Shown in pieces: positions 26,453 to 35,690 of a stretch of 64,000 nucleotides of DNA (the first letter of the stretch is position 1; the number at the start of each line of letters is the position of its first letter). This stretch comes from Rhodoplanes serenus. Its GTDB lineage: Bacteria; Pseudomonadota; Alphaproteobacteria; Rhizobiales; Xanthobacteraceae. The stretch is taken from positions 37,278-101,277 of the forward strand of contig WNKV01000022.1 of assembly GCA_009720755.1 (NCBI GenBank). Direction: 5' to 3'. A model generated the notes under the pieces. That model was given only the letters and a program-made list of their open reading frames with translations, did no database searches and was not told the origin of the DNA. The translations under genes were made by a program, and so were the position numbers.

Positions 26453-29400
26453 ATGCGCCGCTTCAATCTCTCGGCCTGGGCGGTCGCCCACCCGACTCTC
26501 GTGCTGTTCCTGATCCTGATGGTGGCCGCGTCCGGCGCGCTCGCTTATCGCCAGCTCGGCCGCGCCGAGGACCCCTCCTTCACCATCAAGGTCGCGGTGG
26601 TCACCGCGGCCTGGCCGGGCGCCACCACCGAGGAGATGCAGTTCCAGGTCGCCGAGCGCATCGAGAAGAAGCTCCAGGAGCTGCCCTGGTTCTACAAGGT
26701 CGTCACCTACTCGAAGCCCGGCTTCATGGCGGCCCTGATGGAGTTCCGCGACACCACACCGCCCGGCCAGGTGCCGTGGCTGTTCTACCTGGTGCGCAAG
26801 AAGATGGCCGACCTCGCCCCCGACCTGCCCGAGGGGGTGATCGGCCCGTACATCAACGACGAGTACGGCGACGTCGACTCGGTGCTCTACACGGTACGCT
26901 CCGACGGCGCCGACTATGCCCAGCTCAAGCGGGTCGCCGAGGCGATGCGCAAGCGCCTGCTGAAAGTGCCGAACGTCACCAAGGTGGTGATCTACGGCAC
27001 CCAGGAGGAGCGCATCTTCGTCGACTTCGATCACGTCAAGCTGGCCACCCTGGGGATCGCCCCGCAGGCCATCTTCGACAGCATCGCCAAGCAGAACGCG
27101 CTGACGCCGGCGGGCGTCGTGCAGTCGGCGGCGCCGCGCATCCCACTGCGCGTCACCGGCGCCCTCGACGGCGTCGAGACCGTCAAGGAGACGCCGGTCG
27201 CCGGCCCCAACGGCACCGTGTTCCGGCTCGGCGACATCGCTACCGTGACGCGCGGTTTCGTCGACCCGCCCGAGCAGCTCATCCGCCAGCGCGGCGTGCC
27301 GGCGCTCGCCGTCGGCGTTGTCATGCAGCGGGGCGCCAACATCCTGCATTTCGGCCGCGACATCGACGCCGCCATGGCCGAGATCGAGCGCGAGACGCCG
27401 GTCGGCTTCACCTACGAGCGCATCGCCAACCAGCCGACCATCGTCGAGGACGCGATCGGCGACTTCATGAGCTCCTTCGTCGAGGCGCTCGCCATCGTGC
27501 TCGCCGTCAGCTTCCTGTCGCTCGGCTGGCGCACCGGCGTGGTGGTCGCCCTCTCGGTGCCGCTGGTGCTCGGCATCGTGTTCACCATCATGCTGATGAT
27601 GGGGCTCGACCTGCACCGCGTCACCCTCGGGGCGCTGATCATCGCGCTCGGCCTGCTGGTCGACGACGCCATCATCGCGGTCGAGATGATGGTGGTGAAG
27701 ATGGAGCAGGGTTTCGACCGCGCCCGCGCCGCCTCCTTCGCCTGGGTGTCGACCGCCTTCCCGATGCTCACCGGCACGCTGGTGACGGCGGCCGGCTTCC
27801 TGCCGATCGGCTTCGCCGCCTCGGCGACCGGCGAGTACGCCGGCGGCATCTTCTGGGTGGTGGCGATCGCGCTGCTGGCCTCGTGGGTGGTGGCCGTGGT
27901 GTTCACGCCCTATCTCGGCGTCAAGCTGCTGCCGGACTTCTCGCAGCACCACGGCGGCGATCCCGACGCCATCTATCAGACGCGCCTGTACCGGCGGCTG
28001 CGGGCCGCGATCGCCTGGTGCGTCCACCGCCGCGTCGCCGTGGTGGTCGGCACGGTCCTCATGTTCGTCGCCGCGGTGATCGGCTTCGGGCGGGTGTCGC
28101 AGCAGTTCTTCCCGGTGTCGGAGCGTCACGAGCTGTTCGTCCAGCTCCGCCTGCCGGAAGGCACCGCCATCGGCGCCACGCTGGAGACCGCGAAGCGCGC
28201 CGAGGCGCTGCTCGCCGGCGACGAGGACGCCGCCACCTGGACCACCTATGTGGGCCAGGGCCCGCCGCGCTTCTGGCTCGGCCTGTCGCCGGCGCTGCCC
28301 AACGAAGCCTATGCCGAGATCGTCGTGGTCGCCAAGGACGTGCCGGCGCGCGAGCGGATCAAGGCCAAGATCGAGCGGGCCGTGGCGGCCGGCGCGCTCG
28401 CCGAGTCACGGGTCCGGGTCGATCGCTTCAGCTTCGGCCCGCCGGTCGGGTTCCCGGTGCAGTTCCGCGTCGTCGGGCCCGACCCCAACACGGTGCGCGG
28501 CATCGCCTACCAGGTCCGCGACGTCATGCGGGCCGACCGCGACACCATCGAGCCGCAGCTCGACTGGAACGAGCAGATGCCGACGGTGCGGCTGGTGCTC
28601 GACCAGGACCGCGCCCGCGCACTCGGGCTCGATCCGCAGACCGTCGCCCAGACGCTCCAGACCCTCGTCACCGGCTACCGCGTGACCACCATCCGGGACC
28701 GCACCGAGAAGGTCGGCGTGGTGGCCCGCGCGGTGGCGCCGCAGCGCGGCGATCTCGGCGCCATCGGGGATCTCACGGTGATCTCGCGCAACGGCGTGCC
28801 GGTGCCGCTGTCGCAGGTCGCCCGCATCGAGCAGGGCCACGAGGAGGCGATCCTGTGGCGCCGCAACCGCGACATGGCGATCACGGTGCGCACCGACATC
28901 CGGGACGGCGTCCAGGCGCCCGACGTGTCGTCGCGCATCTGGACGGCGCTCGCCGATCTGCGCGGCCGGCTGCCCGAGGGCTACCGGCTGGAGATGGGCG
29001 GCGCCATCGAGGAATCGAGCAAGGCCAACGAGGCGCTCATCGCGGTGTTCCCGCTGATGATCGTCACCATGCTGACGATCCTGATGGTGCAGCTCCAGAG
29101 CTTCTCGCGCCTGCTGCTGGTGCTGCTGACCGCACCGCTCGGGCTGATCGGCGCGGCGGCCGGGCTGCTGGTCTCCGGCATGCCGTTCGGCTTCGTGGCG
29201 TTGCTCGGGCTGATCGCGCTCGCCGGCATGATCATCCGCAACACGGTGATCCTGGTCGACCAGATCGAGCACGACGTCGCCGCCGGCTCGACCCGCGGCC
29301 AGGCGATCATCGACGCCACCGTGCGGCGCGCCCGCCCGGTGGTGCTCACGGCGCTTGCCGCCGTGCTGGCGATGATCCCGCTGTCGCGCTCCGGCTTCTG

Positions 29401-29632
29401 GGGACCGATGGCGGTCACCATCATGGGCGGCCTGCTGGTCGCCACCGCGCTGACGCTGCTGTTCCTGCCGGCCCTCTACGCCCTGTGGTTCCGCCGCTCG
29501 CTGGACGAGCGCGGCCCCGGCCTGCCGGACGACGATCCGGCGAGCGCCCTGGCCGCCGACCCGGCGGCGCACGATGAGGCGGCCGCGCCCGCCACTGGGC
29601 GGCTGCCCACGCCGGAGCCGCACAGGCCATGA
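26453..29632 (+). CDS. RND family efflux permease (AcrB-like)
   Basis: 1059 residues with 12 predicted membrane segments and two large periplasmic loops. The TM4 proton-relay pair is in ALGLLVDDAIIAVEMMV. The N-terminus FNLSAWAVAHPTLVLFLILM and the QLGRAEDPSF stretch place it in the subgroup of pumps regulated by TetR that lack their own outer-membrane gene. It exports hydrophobic or amphipathic compounds using the proton gradient. Its stop codon overlaps an ATG in the TetR frame (ATGA). Confidence 0.95.
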   Translation: MRRFNLSAWAVAHPTLVLFLILMVAASGALAYRQLGRAEDPSFTIKVAVVTAAWPGATTEEMQFQVAERIEKKLQELPWFYKVVTYSKPGFMAALMEFRDTTPPGQVPWLFYLVRKKMADLAPDLPEGVIGPYINDEYGDVDSVLYTVRSDGADYAQLKRVAEAMRKRLLKVPNVTKVVIYGTQEERIFVDFDHVKLATLGIAPQAIFDSIAKQNALTPAGVVQSAAPRIPLRVTGALDGVETVKETPVAGPNGTVFRLGDIATVTRGFVDPPEQLIRQRGVPALAVGVVMQRGANILHFGRDIDAAMAEIERETPVGFTYERIANQPTIVEDAIGDFMSSFVEALAIVLAVSFLSLGWRTGVVVALSVPLVLGIVFTIMLMMGLDLHRVTLGALIIALGLLVDDAIIAVEMMVVKMEQGFDRARAASFAWVSTAFPMLTGTLVTAAGFLPIGFAASATGEYAGGIFWVVAIALLASWVVAVVFTPYLGVKLLPDFSQHHGGDPDAIYQTRLYRRLRAAIAWCVHRRVAVVVGTVLMFVAAVIGFGRVSQQFFPVSERHELFVQLRLPEGTAIGATLETAKRAEALLAGDEDAATWTTYVGQGPPRFWLGLSPALPNEAYAEIVVVAKDVPARERIKAKIERAVAAGALAESRVRVDRFSFGPPVGFPVQFRVVGPDPNTVRGIAYQVRDVMRADRDTIEPQLDWNEQMPTVRLVLDQDRARALGLDPQTVAQTLQTLVTGYRVTTIRDRTEKVGVVARAVAPQRGDLGAIGDLTVISRNGVPVPLSQVARIEQGHEEAILWRRNRDMAITVRTDIRDGVQAPDVSSRIWTALADLRGRLPEGYRLEMGGAIEESSKANEALIAVFPLMIVTMLTILMVQLQSFSRLLLVLLTAPLGLIGAAAGLLVSGMPFGFVALLGLIALAGMIIRNTVILVDQIEHDVAAGSTRGQAIIDATVRRARPVVLTALAAVLAMIPLSRSGFWGPMAVTIMGGLLVATALTLLFLPALYALWFRRSLDERGPGLPDDDPASALAADPAAHDEAAAPATGRLPTPEPHRP

Positions 29633-29703
29633 GACAGCCGCACCGAATTCCCGATACACTTGCCGCAACGGCGCGTCCGGCGCCGACCCGGGGAGGCGGC
29701 ACG

Positions 29704-30330
29704 GTGAGCGACGCGGCGCGGACCGACGGCACACGGACCGACAGCACACGGACCGAGATGCGCGAGGCCGACACCCGCGGCCGCATCGTCGCCACCGCCG
29801 AGCGGCTGTTCCGCGAGATCGGCTATCAGAAGACGACAGTGGCCGACATCGCCCGCGAGCTCGGCATGTCGCCCGCCAATGTCTACCGCTTCTTCCGCTC
29901 CAAGACCGAGATCAACGAGGCGGTCGGCCGTCTGCTGCTCGGCGAGGTGATCGGTGCCGTCGAGGCGGTCGCGGCGCGCGACGCCCCCGCGTCGGAACGG
30001 CTGCGGGCGCTGCTCGGCGCCCTCGAGCGGATGAACACCGAGCGGTTCACCGTGGAGCAGAAGCTGCACGACATGGTGGCCGTCGCGCTGACCGAGAACT
30101 GGGCCATGGTGCGCGACTACGTCGAGGCGATGGACCGACTGCTCGCCCGCATCATCGCGGACGGCATGGCGGCCGGCGAGTTCCGGCCCGGCGACCCGAT
30201 GCTGGCCGCCCGCTGCGTCCACACCGCCATGATCCGCTTCTCGCATCCGCGCCTGATGGTCGAGTGCGGCGACTTCCCCGAGCCGCGGCTCGACCAGATG
30301 GTGGACTTCTGCCTGGCGGCGCTGCGCTGA
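29704..30330 (+). CDS. TetR family regulator of the RND operon
   Basis: TetR repressor with the HTH IVATAERLFREIGYQKTTVADIARELGMSPANVYRFF. The GTG at 29704 is preferred because GGGGAGG lies about 7 nt upstream and family proteins begin near here. An ATG at 29629, overlapping the pump stop codon, would add 25 residues without TetR homology but could allow translational coupling. The segment before the HTH is a Thr/Asp/Arg repeat (TDGTRTDSTRTE). Being last in the operon it probably represses, through the palindrome at 25232, it offers a simple feedback loop. Its ligand domain (from about residue 65) is not diagnostic. Confidence 0.9.
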   Translation: MSDAARTDGTRTDSTRTEMREADTRGRIVATAERLFREIGYQKTTVADIARELGMSPANVYRFFRSKTEINEAVGRLLLGEVIGAVEAVAARDAPASERLRALLGALERMNTERFTVEQKLHDMVAVALTENWAMVRDYVEAMDRLLARIIADGMAAGEFRPGDPMLAARCVHTAMIRFSHPRLMVECGDFPEPRLDQMVDFCLAALR

Positions 30331-30491
30331 AAGCTCATGTCGCGAGGCCGACCAGACGTGGCCGCGTGATCGCGTTGTCCCGGCGCGCCGCCGCGGCGCA
30401 CGGCAGCGGCGTCGGAAACGGGTCGGGACGCGCGGTGCGACTCAGGGGGTACCGGGAAGCAGCCACGCCGCCCCGACCCGACGGGGGCACG

Positions 30492-33400
30492 TCAGACGCC
30501 GCTGGGACGTCGGCGCCCGGGTGCCCCCGCAACACCGGCCGATGACACCGCCGGAGGTCGAACAAGGTCGTCCTCCGCGCTGAGCCCGGCGATGATCCGG
30601 CCGACCGGCGACGTGGTGAACTTCAGCTCGGCCGCTGCACCGGCGGTCGGCGCCGCCCCGTCCGTCGCGATGGCGCCTCTCGTGGTGTCCACTCCCGTGT
30701 CGGCTCCGGCCAGGACCAGCTCCCGCTCGCGTGGTGTCAGGGCCCGGTGGTCCCGCGCAATCAGCGTGTAGAAGGTCGGCAGCACGAACAGCGTGAACAA
30801 CGTGCCGATCATCATGCCGGTCACCACCACGATGCCGATGGCGAACCGGCTCGCCGCGCCGGCCCCGTCGGCGAACAGCAGTGGCACCAGCCCAGCCACC
30901 ATGGCGGCGGTGGTCATCAGCACCGGGCGCATCCGCACCCGCGCAGACTCGATGATGGCACCGCTGGGATCGCGACCATCGCGGTGCTGGATCTCGTTGG
31001 CGAACGCCACCATCAGGATACCGTGCTTGGAGATCAGCCCGATCAACGTAACAAGGCCGATCTGGGTGTAGATGTTGAGCGTGGTGTAGCCGAGATAGAG
31101 CGGCAGCAGCGCACCACAGATCGCCAGCGGCACCGTCACCAGGATCACCAGCGGATCGCGGAAGCTCTCGTACTGGGCCGCCAGCACGAGAAAGATGACG
31201 ATCAGCGCCAGGCCGAACGACACGGTCAGGCGGTTGCCCTCCTGGACGTATTGGCGGCTGTCGCCGAGCCAATCGATGGTGAAGCCCGGTGCCAGCGGTT
31301 GCGCTTCCATGAAAGCGACCGCCTGGCCCATGGTGACCCCAGGCCGCAGCACCGCCGACAGCGTCGCCGAGTTCATCTGATTGAACTGCGGCAGCCGGTT
31401 GGCGCTCGGCTCGACGTCAACCGAGACCATCGTCGAGAGCGGGACCATGACGCCCGAGCGGGTGCGGACCTGATAACGACCGAGCGTCTCCGGGGTCAGG
31501 CGATCGGTGCGCCGCACCTGCGGGACGACGTCGTAGGAGCGGCCGTGATAGTTGAAGCGGTTGATATAGTTCTCGCCGACCAGCACCGCGAGCGTCTCGG
31601 CGATCGCCTGCATGGTGACGCCGATCTCGCCGGCCTTGGCGGCGTCGATCCGCACCCGCGCGGTCGGACTGTCGAAGGCGAGATCGCTGTCCACGAAGGC
31701 GAACAGCCCGCACTTCCGCGCCGCCGCCTTGAGGCGCTCCATCTCGTCGTGAATCACGTCGAAGCCAGCCGGCGAGCGCAGCACCATCTGGAACGGCAAT
31801 CCGCTCGTCGAGGCCGGCAGCGCCATCGGTTGAAAGGGTGTCACCGAGGCGCCGTGGACAGTGCCGGCGGCACGGAACAGATTCGCCTGCACGGCCGTCG
31901 CCGAGCGGGCCCGCTCGTTCCATTCCTTCAGGATGATGCCGCCGAACGCGTTGTTGAGCCCGTCGGTGCCAACCACGAAGAAGCTGGTGGCATACTCGGG
32001 CATCGACTGGAAGATGCGCTGGACCTGCGCGGCCGCTGCCGCCGTGTAGTCGAGGTTGGCATATTGGGGCGCCCGCACAGCCGTGAACACATAGCCCTGG
32101 TCCTCCTGGGGGGCGAGCTCGCGGCGGGCGCCGAGGAACAGCACCACGATGGCGGCCAGCATGGCGACGGCGACGACCAGCACCACCGGCCGCACCGCCA
32201 GCGTCCGATCGAGGACGCGGACATAGGCGGCCGCCAGCATCGTCAGCGCCCGCTCGACCGCGGTCGCGAAGCCGCTCTCCTTGTGGCCGCCGCTGAGCAG
32301 CTTGGCGCTCATCATCGGCGACAGCGTGAGAGCAACGACGCCGGACACCACCACGGCGCCGGCCAGCGTGAAGGCGAACTCGCGGAACAAGCCGCCGGTG
32401 AGCCCGCCCATCAGGCCGATGGGGGCGTAGACGGCCGCCAGCGTGATGGTCATGGCGATCACCGGGCCGACGATCTCGCGTGCGCCGGCCAAGGCGGCCT
32501 GGGTGGGAGACAGCCCTTCCTCGATGTGGCGGTGGATGTTCTCCACCACCACGATGGCGTCGTCGACGACGAGGCCGATCGCCAGCACCATGGCGAGCAG
32601 CGTCAGCAGGTTGAGCGAGAACCCGCAGGCCAGCATCAGGGCCGCGGTGCCGATCAGCGACAGCGGGATGGTGACGACCGGGATGATCACGGCGCGCACC
32701 GAGCCGAGGAACAGGAAGATCACCACGACGACGATGATCACCGCCTCGATCAGCGTGCGCTGCACCTCGTCGATGGAGGCGTGAACAAAATGGGCGACAT
32801 CGAACTGGTTCTCCACCACGAGACCGGGCGGCGCCACGCGCTGCATCTCCGGCATGAGAGCTTCGACGGCCGCAACGATCTCCAGCGGGTTGCCGTCCGG
32901 GGTCGGCCAGATTTGGAGGTAGACGGCCTGGCGGCCACTCGCCCACGCGAGGGTCTTTCGGTTCTGACTGCCGATCTCGACGTCGGCCACGTCGCCGAGC
33001 CGCACCAGGCCGTCGGCGCCGGACTTGATCACCATGGCGCGGAAGTCCTCGACCGTGCGGACGTCGGTCATCGCCGTGATGGGGATGACGGAGCGGTCGC
33101 CTTCGATCTGGCCGGGGGCTGCCTGCACGTTGTTGGCGCGCAGCGCCGCCGCGATGTCGGCGGCCGTCAGGCCGCGGCCGGCGAGCTTCACCGGGTCGAT
33201 CCACACCCGCATGGCGAGCGCCTGCGCACCGGCGAAGTCGGCCGAGGCGACGCCCTTCACTGAGGTGATCAGCGGCTGCCCGACGCGGGTGACGAAATCG
33301 GTGATCTGCGGAATCGTCAGCGTGTCGCTGACGAAGGCGATGTACTGCACCGCCGAGGCGCCGTCCGTCACCTTGGTCACCACCGGATCGAAAGCGCCCT

Positions 33401-33761
33401 GCGGCAGCCGATACTTGATCTGCTGAATCTTGGCCAGCACCTCGGTCATCGCCCGGTCGGAGTCGGCATTGAGCACGAGCTTCGCCTTGATCGAGCTCAG
33501 CCCCATGGTCGACGAAGAGGTGAGGTATTCGATGCCGCTCGCTGTGGCGATCGACTGGGCGATCGGCGTCGTCACGAAGCCCTGCATCACCTCCTGGGTG
33601 GCGCCCGGGAACAGCGTCTCGACCGTGATGGTGGCGCTTTCGAGTCTCGGGTACTGGCGGACCGGCAGCGAGACGAGCGCGGTCGCGCCGACCAGCAGCA
33701 GCAGCAGGCTGACGACGATCGAGAGCACGGGCCGGCGGATGAACGGGTCCGTGATGCTCAT
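30492..33761 (-). CDS. RND efflux permease, HAE1 family, SoxR-linked
   Basis: 1089 residues with 12 membrane segments; starts MSITDPFIRRPVLSIVVSLLLLLVG. The TM4 acidic pair is in AIGLVVDDAIVVVENIHRHIEEG. This is the hydrophobe/amphiphile efflux-1 type (AcrB/MexF relatives). A roughly 60-residue C-terminal tail after the last membrane segment is rich in Ala and Thr and not conserved. Its start overlaps the adaptor stop by 4 bp (ATGA), so the two are translationally coupled. It lies convergent to the TetR gene, 161 bp apart. Confidence 0.94.
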   Translation of the reverse strand: MSITDPFIRRPVLSIVVSLLLLLVGATALVSLPVRQYPRLESATITVETLFPGATQEVMQGFVTTPIAQSIATASGIEYLTSSSTMGLSSIKAKLVLNADSDRAMTEVLAKIQQIKYRLPQGAFDPVVTKVTDGASAVQYIAFVSDTLTIPQITDFVTRVGQPLITSVKGVASADFAGAQALAMRVWIDPVKLAGRGLTAADIAAALRANNVQAAPGQIEGDRSVIPITAMTDVRTVEDFRAMVIKSGADGLVRLGDVADVEIGSQNRKTLAWASGRQAVYLQIWPTPDGNPLEIVAAVEALMPEMQRVAPPGLVVENQFDVAHFVHASIDEVQRTLIEAVIIVVVVIFLFLGSVRAVIIPVVTIPLSLIGTAALMLACGFSLNLLTLLAMVLAIGLVVDDAIVVVENIHRHIEEGLSPTQAALAGAREIVGPVIAMTITLAAVYAPIGLMGGLTGGLFREFAFTLAGAVVVSGVVALTLSPMMSAKLLSGGHKESGFATAVERALTMLAAAYVRVLDRTLAVRPVVLVVAVAMLAAIVVLFLGARRELAPQEDQGYVFTAVRAPQYANLDYTAAAAAQVQRIFQSMPEYATSFFVVGTDGLNNAFGGIILKEWNERARSATAVQANLFRAAGTVHGASVTPFQPMALPASTSGLPFQMVLRSPAGFDVIHDEMERLKAAARKCGLFAFVDSDLAFDSPTARVRIDAAKAGEIGVTMQAIAETLAVLVGENYINRFNYHGRSYDVVPQVRRTDRLTPETLGRYQVRTRSGVMVPLSTMVSVDVEPSANRLPQFNQMNSATLSAVLRPGVTMGQAVAFMEAQPLAPGFTIDWLGDSRQYVQEGNRLTVSFGLALIVIFLVLAAQYESFRDPLVILVTVPLAICGALLPLYLGYTTLNIYTQIGLVTLIGLISKHGILMVAFANEIQHRDGRDPSGAIIESARVRMRPVLMTTAAMVAGLVPLLFADGAGAASRFAIGIVVVTGMMIGTLFTLFVLPTFYTLIARDHRALTPRERELVLAGADTGVDTTRGAIATDGAAPTAGAAAELKFTTSPVGRIIAGLSAEDDLVRPPAVSSAGVAGAPGRRRPSGV

Positions 33762-34903
33762 GGCTCGGGCCTCCGCGGGCCTGCCCCCGCCGCCGCGACC
33801 GCGACGGTGGCGCCGGGCCGGATGCGGAGCTGGCCGCCGCTGATCACCACGTCGCCGGCCACCAGGCCGCGCTCCACCACGGTGCGGTTGCCGATCTGCG
33901 GACCGGCCACCACCGGGGTCGGCACCGCACGGCCGTCGCGCACCACCAACACGCTGTCGCCCGAGGCAGTCGCCTGGATGGCCGTCGTCGGCACCAAGAT
34001 GGCGTCCGGTCGCGGCGCCTGGGCCACGCCGACGGTGACGAACAGGCCCGGGCGCAGCAGCCCCTCGGGGTCCGACAGAATGGCCTGGACCGAGACGTTG
34101 CGGGTGTCGGTGCCGATCCGCGGCTCGATGGCGTTGATCACCGCCCGGAAGCGGCGGTCCGGCCAGGCGTCGCTCGCCACCTCGACCTCGCCGCCGACCC
34201 GCAGCCTGCCGAGGTCCTGCTGCGGCACCGTGAAGATCACGTACAGGCGATCGAGCGCCACCAGGGTGGCGATCGGCTCGCCGGCGCTGACGTACTGGCC
34301 GAGATTGATCCGGCGGATGCCGAGCCGTCCGTCGAACGGCGCCCGCACGGTCTTCTGGGCCAGTCGCGCCTCGATCTGGGCGACCGCCGCCTCGGCTTCG
34401 TGCAACTCGGACTCGCGCTGTTGCAGGCGCTGGAGCGATTCGGTGCCGGAGGGCGACAGCTCGCGCGAGCGGTCGAGCTGATGGCGGGCGAAGCGGGCGC
34501 GGGCAAGCGCGGCGGCGCGGTCGGCGCGCTCGATCCCGTCGAAGAGCTGCACCAGCGCGTCGCCCTCCGCCACGACGGCGCCGGCTTCGAAGCGGATCGC
34601 CATCACCCGGCCGGCCACCTCGGGTGCCAGCACCACCTCCTGCACGGCCTGGAGCGTGCCGGTCGCCCGCAGCCACTGCGGCAGCGTCTCGACCGCCACC
34701 GGGGCGGCCGCCACCTCGATCACCGAGGGCGGCGCGCCGGCCGCGGTGGTCGCCAGCCGCAAGGACCTCCAGATGGTGACCGCGCAGGCGACGAGGCCGA
34801 GCGCCAGGAGCGCGACGAGCAACGGCCCAAAGCGCTGCAAGGTGGATCGCGGCCGGCGATCGAACGATCGCTCGGCCACAGGATGATCGATCGATGTCGA
34901 CAT
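33758..34903 (-). CDS. RND efflux periplasmic adaptor, SoxR-linked
   Basis: 381 residues from MSTSIDHPVAERS, with an N-terminal membrane anchor (FGPLLVALLALGLVACAVTIW) and no clear lipobox. Lipoyl-like halves (LAPEVAGRVMAIRFEAGAVVAEGDAL and VRAPFDGRLGIRRINLGQYVSAGEPI) flank an alpha hairpin, and a beta-barrel and C-terminal domain follow. First gene of the two-gene pump operon. Its start codon is divergent from soxR across a SoxR box, so redox-active compounds are the likely inducers and substrates. Confidence 0.93.
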   Translation of the reverse strand: MSTSIDHPVAERSFDRRPRSTLQRFGPLLVALLALGLVACAVTIWRSLRLATTAAGAPPSVIEVAAAPVAVETLPQWLRATGTLQAVQEVVLAPEVAGRVMAIRFEAGAVVAEGDALVQLFDGIERADRAAALARARFARHQLDRSRELSPSGTESLQRLQQRESELHEAEAAVAQIEARLAQKTVRAPFDGRLGIRRINLGQYVSAGEPIATLVALDRLYVIFTVPQQDLGRLRVGGEVEVASDAWPDRRFRAVINAIEPRIGTDTRNVSVQAILSDPEGLLRPGLFVTVGVAQAPRPDAILVPTTAIQATASGDSVLVVRDGRAVPTPVVAGPQIGNRTVVERGLVAGDVVISGGQLRIRPGATVAVAAAGAGPRRPEP

Positions 34904-34971
34904 GTCGGCCCCCGCCACGACGTCGCGGAAAACCCCTGCGGCCGAGCCGTTGGGGGGCTTGCAGCAACAAG

Positions 34972-35002
34972 CCGACACCACCTATAAGACCTCGAGTATA
35001 GT
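34972..35002 (+). promoter_or_regulatory. Putative soxR promoter overlapping the SoxR box
   Basis: CCGACA (34972-34977) and TATAGT (34997-35002), 19 bp apart on the plus strand. Transcription would begin about 35008-35010, only a few bases before the soxR ATG, so the mRNA would be nearly leaderless. The -10 lies inside the SoxR box, implying autoregulation. Confidence 0.4.
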
Positions 35003-35011
35003 TGAGGTCAA
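34981..35011 (-). promoter_or_regulatory. SoxR-controlled promoter with SoxR box
   Basis: The 18-bp box at 34990-35007, CCTCGAGTATAGTTGAGG, matches the known SoxR site CCTCAAGTTAACTTGAGG in both outer arms. On the minus strand TTGACC (35006-35011) and TATAGG (34981-34986) are separated by 19 bp, the overlong spacer that MerR-family activators such as SoxR twist into an active shape. It points toward the pump operon. Confidence 0.8.
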
Positions 35012-35012
35012 G

Positions 35013-35609
35013 ATGGGATCGTCACCCTCCTCGGCGCACGGGCATCTCACCGTCGGCGAGGTCGCCAGGCGCAGCGGCGTCGCCGTGTCGACGGTGCATT
35101 TCTACGAGGCCAAAGGGCTGATCCAGGGGTGGCGGACGGAGGGCAACCAGCGTCGTTATCCGCGTGCGGTGCTGCGGCTGATCGCCATCATCCGCCTGGC
35201 CCAGCGGGCCGGCATCCCGCTCGCCGTGGTCAAGGTGCAGCTCGACACGCTGGCCAAGGACCGCGCCGTCTCGCTCGCCGAATGGCGGCGGCTCTCGGAC
35301 TCGTGGCGGGCGATCGTCGAGGAGCGGATCATCAGCCTTCAGCAGCTCCGTGACGAGCTGGAGCACTGCATCGGCTGCGGCTGTTTGTCGATCGCCGCGT
35401 GCCCGATCCACAATCCCGATGACGCGCTGGCCCGCGAGGGTCCCGGGCCGCGCCGGCTGATCGCCCAGGCGATCGCCCAGATGTCGGGCGGCGACGGCGG
35501 GGCGGAGCGCACGGCGAAGAGCGCGCCCAGGAGCGCCGCGACATCGCCCCGCCGAGGGGGCGCCGCGAAGGCGCCTCGCCCGTCTCCGCGCGGGGGTCGA
35601 GGCGGCTAG
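35013..35609 (+). CDS. soxR: Redox-sensitive regulator SoxR
   Basis: 198 residues. MerR-type HTH (LTVGEVARRSGVAVSTVHFYEAKGLI), dimer helix, then the [2Fe-2S] ligands C119, C122, C124 and C130 in CIGCGCLSIAAC, identical in number and spacing to Escherichia coli SoxR. Oxidation of the cluster by redox-cycling drugs switches target promoters on. The start MGSSPSSAHGHLTV places these cysteines correctly; the 37 codons upstream in frame run through the SoxR box and are excluded. The C-terminal 45 residues are a low-complexity Arg/Ala/Pro tail ending RGG at a TAG that belongs to a dispersed repeat. The divergent RND pump is the obvious target. Confidence 0.95.
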   Translation: MGSSPSSAHGHLTVGEVARRSGVAVSTVHFYEAKGLIQGWRTEGNQRRYPRAVLRLIAIIRLAQRAGIPLAVVKVQLDTLAKDRAVSLAEWRRLSDSWRAIVEERIISLQQLRDELEHCIGCGCLSIAACPIHNPDDALAREGPGPRRLIAQAIAQMSGGDGGAERTAKSAPRSAATSPRRGGAAKAPRPSPRGGRGG

Positions 35610-35690
35610 AGCGGGCTCCTCGACGGGGCTCCGCCCCAGAACTCTCCGCACCAGGAGTCCTCGGGTGATCGCATTTTCGACGGCAAACCG
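35601..35690. repeat. Dispersed repeat at the soxR/lysK boundary (degenerate copy)
   Basis: Shares GGCGGCTAGAGCGG (35601-35614) and the 20-mer GCATTTTCGACGGCAAACCG (35671-35690, one mismatch) with the copy at 55123-55232. The soxR stop codon TAG is part of the repeat. Confidence 0.6.

Noticed and set aside
30331..30491. Terminator between the convergent TetR and RND genes
   Set aside because: No stem followed by a T tract could be found on either strand.
34902..35012. In-frame upstream extension of SoxR
   Set aside because: It reads through the SoxR box and promoters and shifts the cluster cysteines away from family positions.
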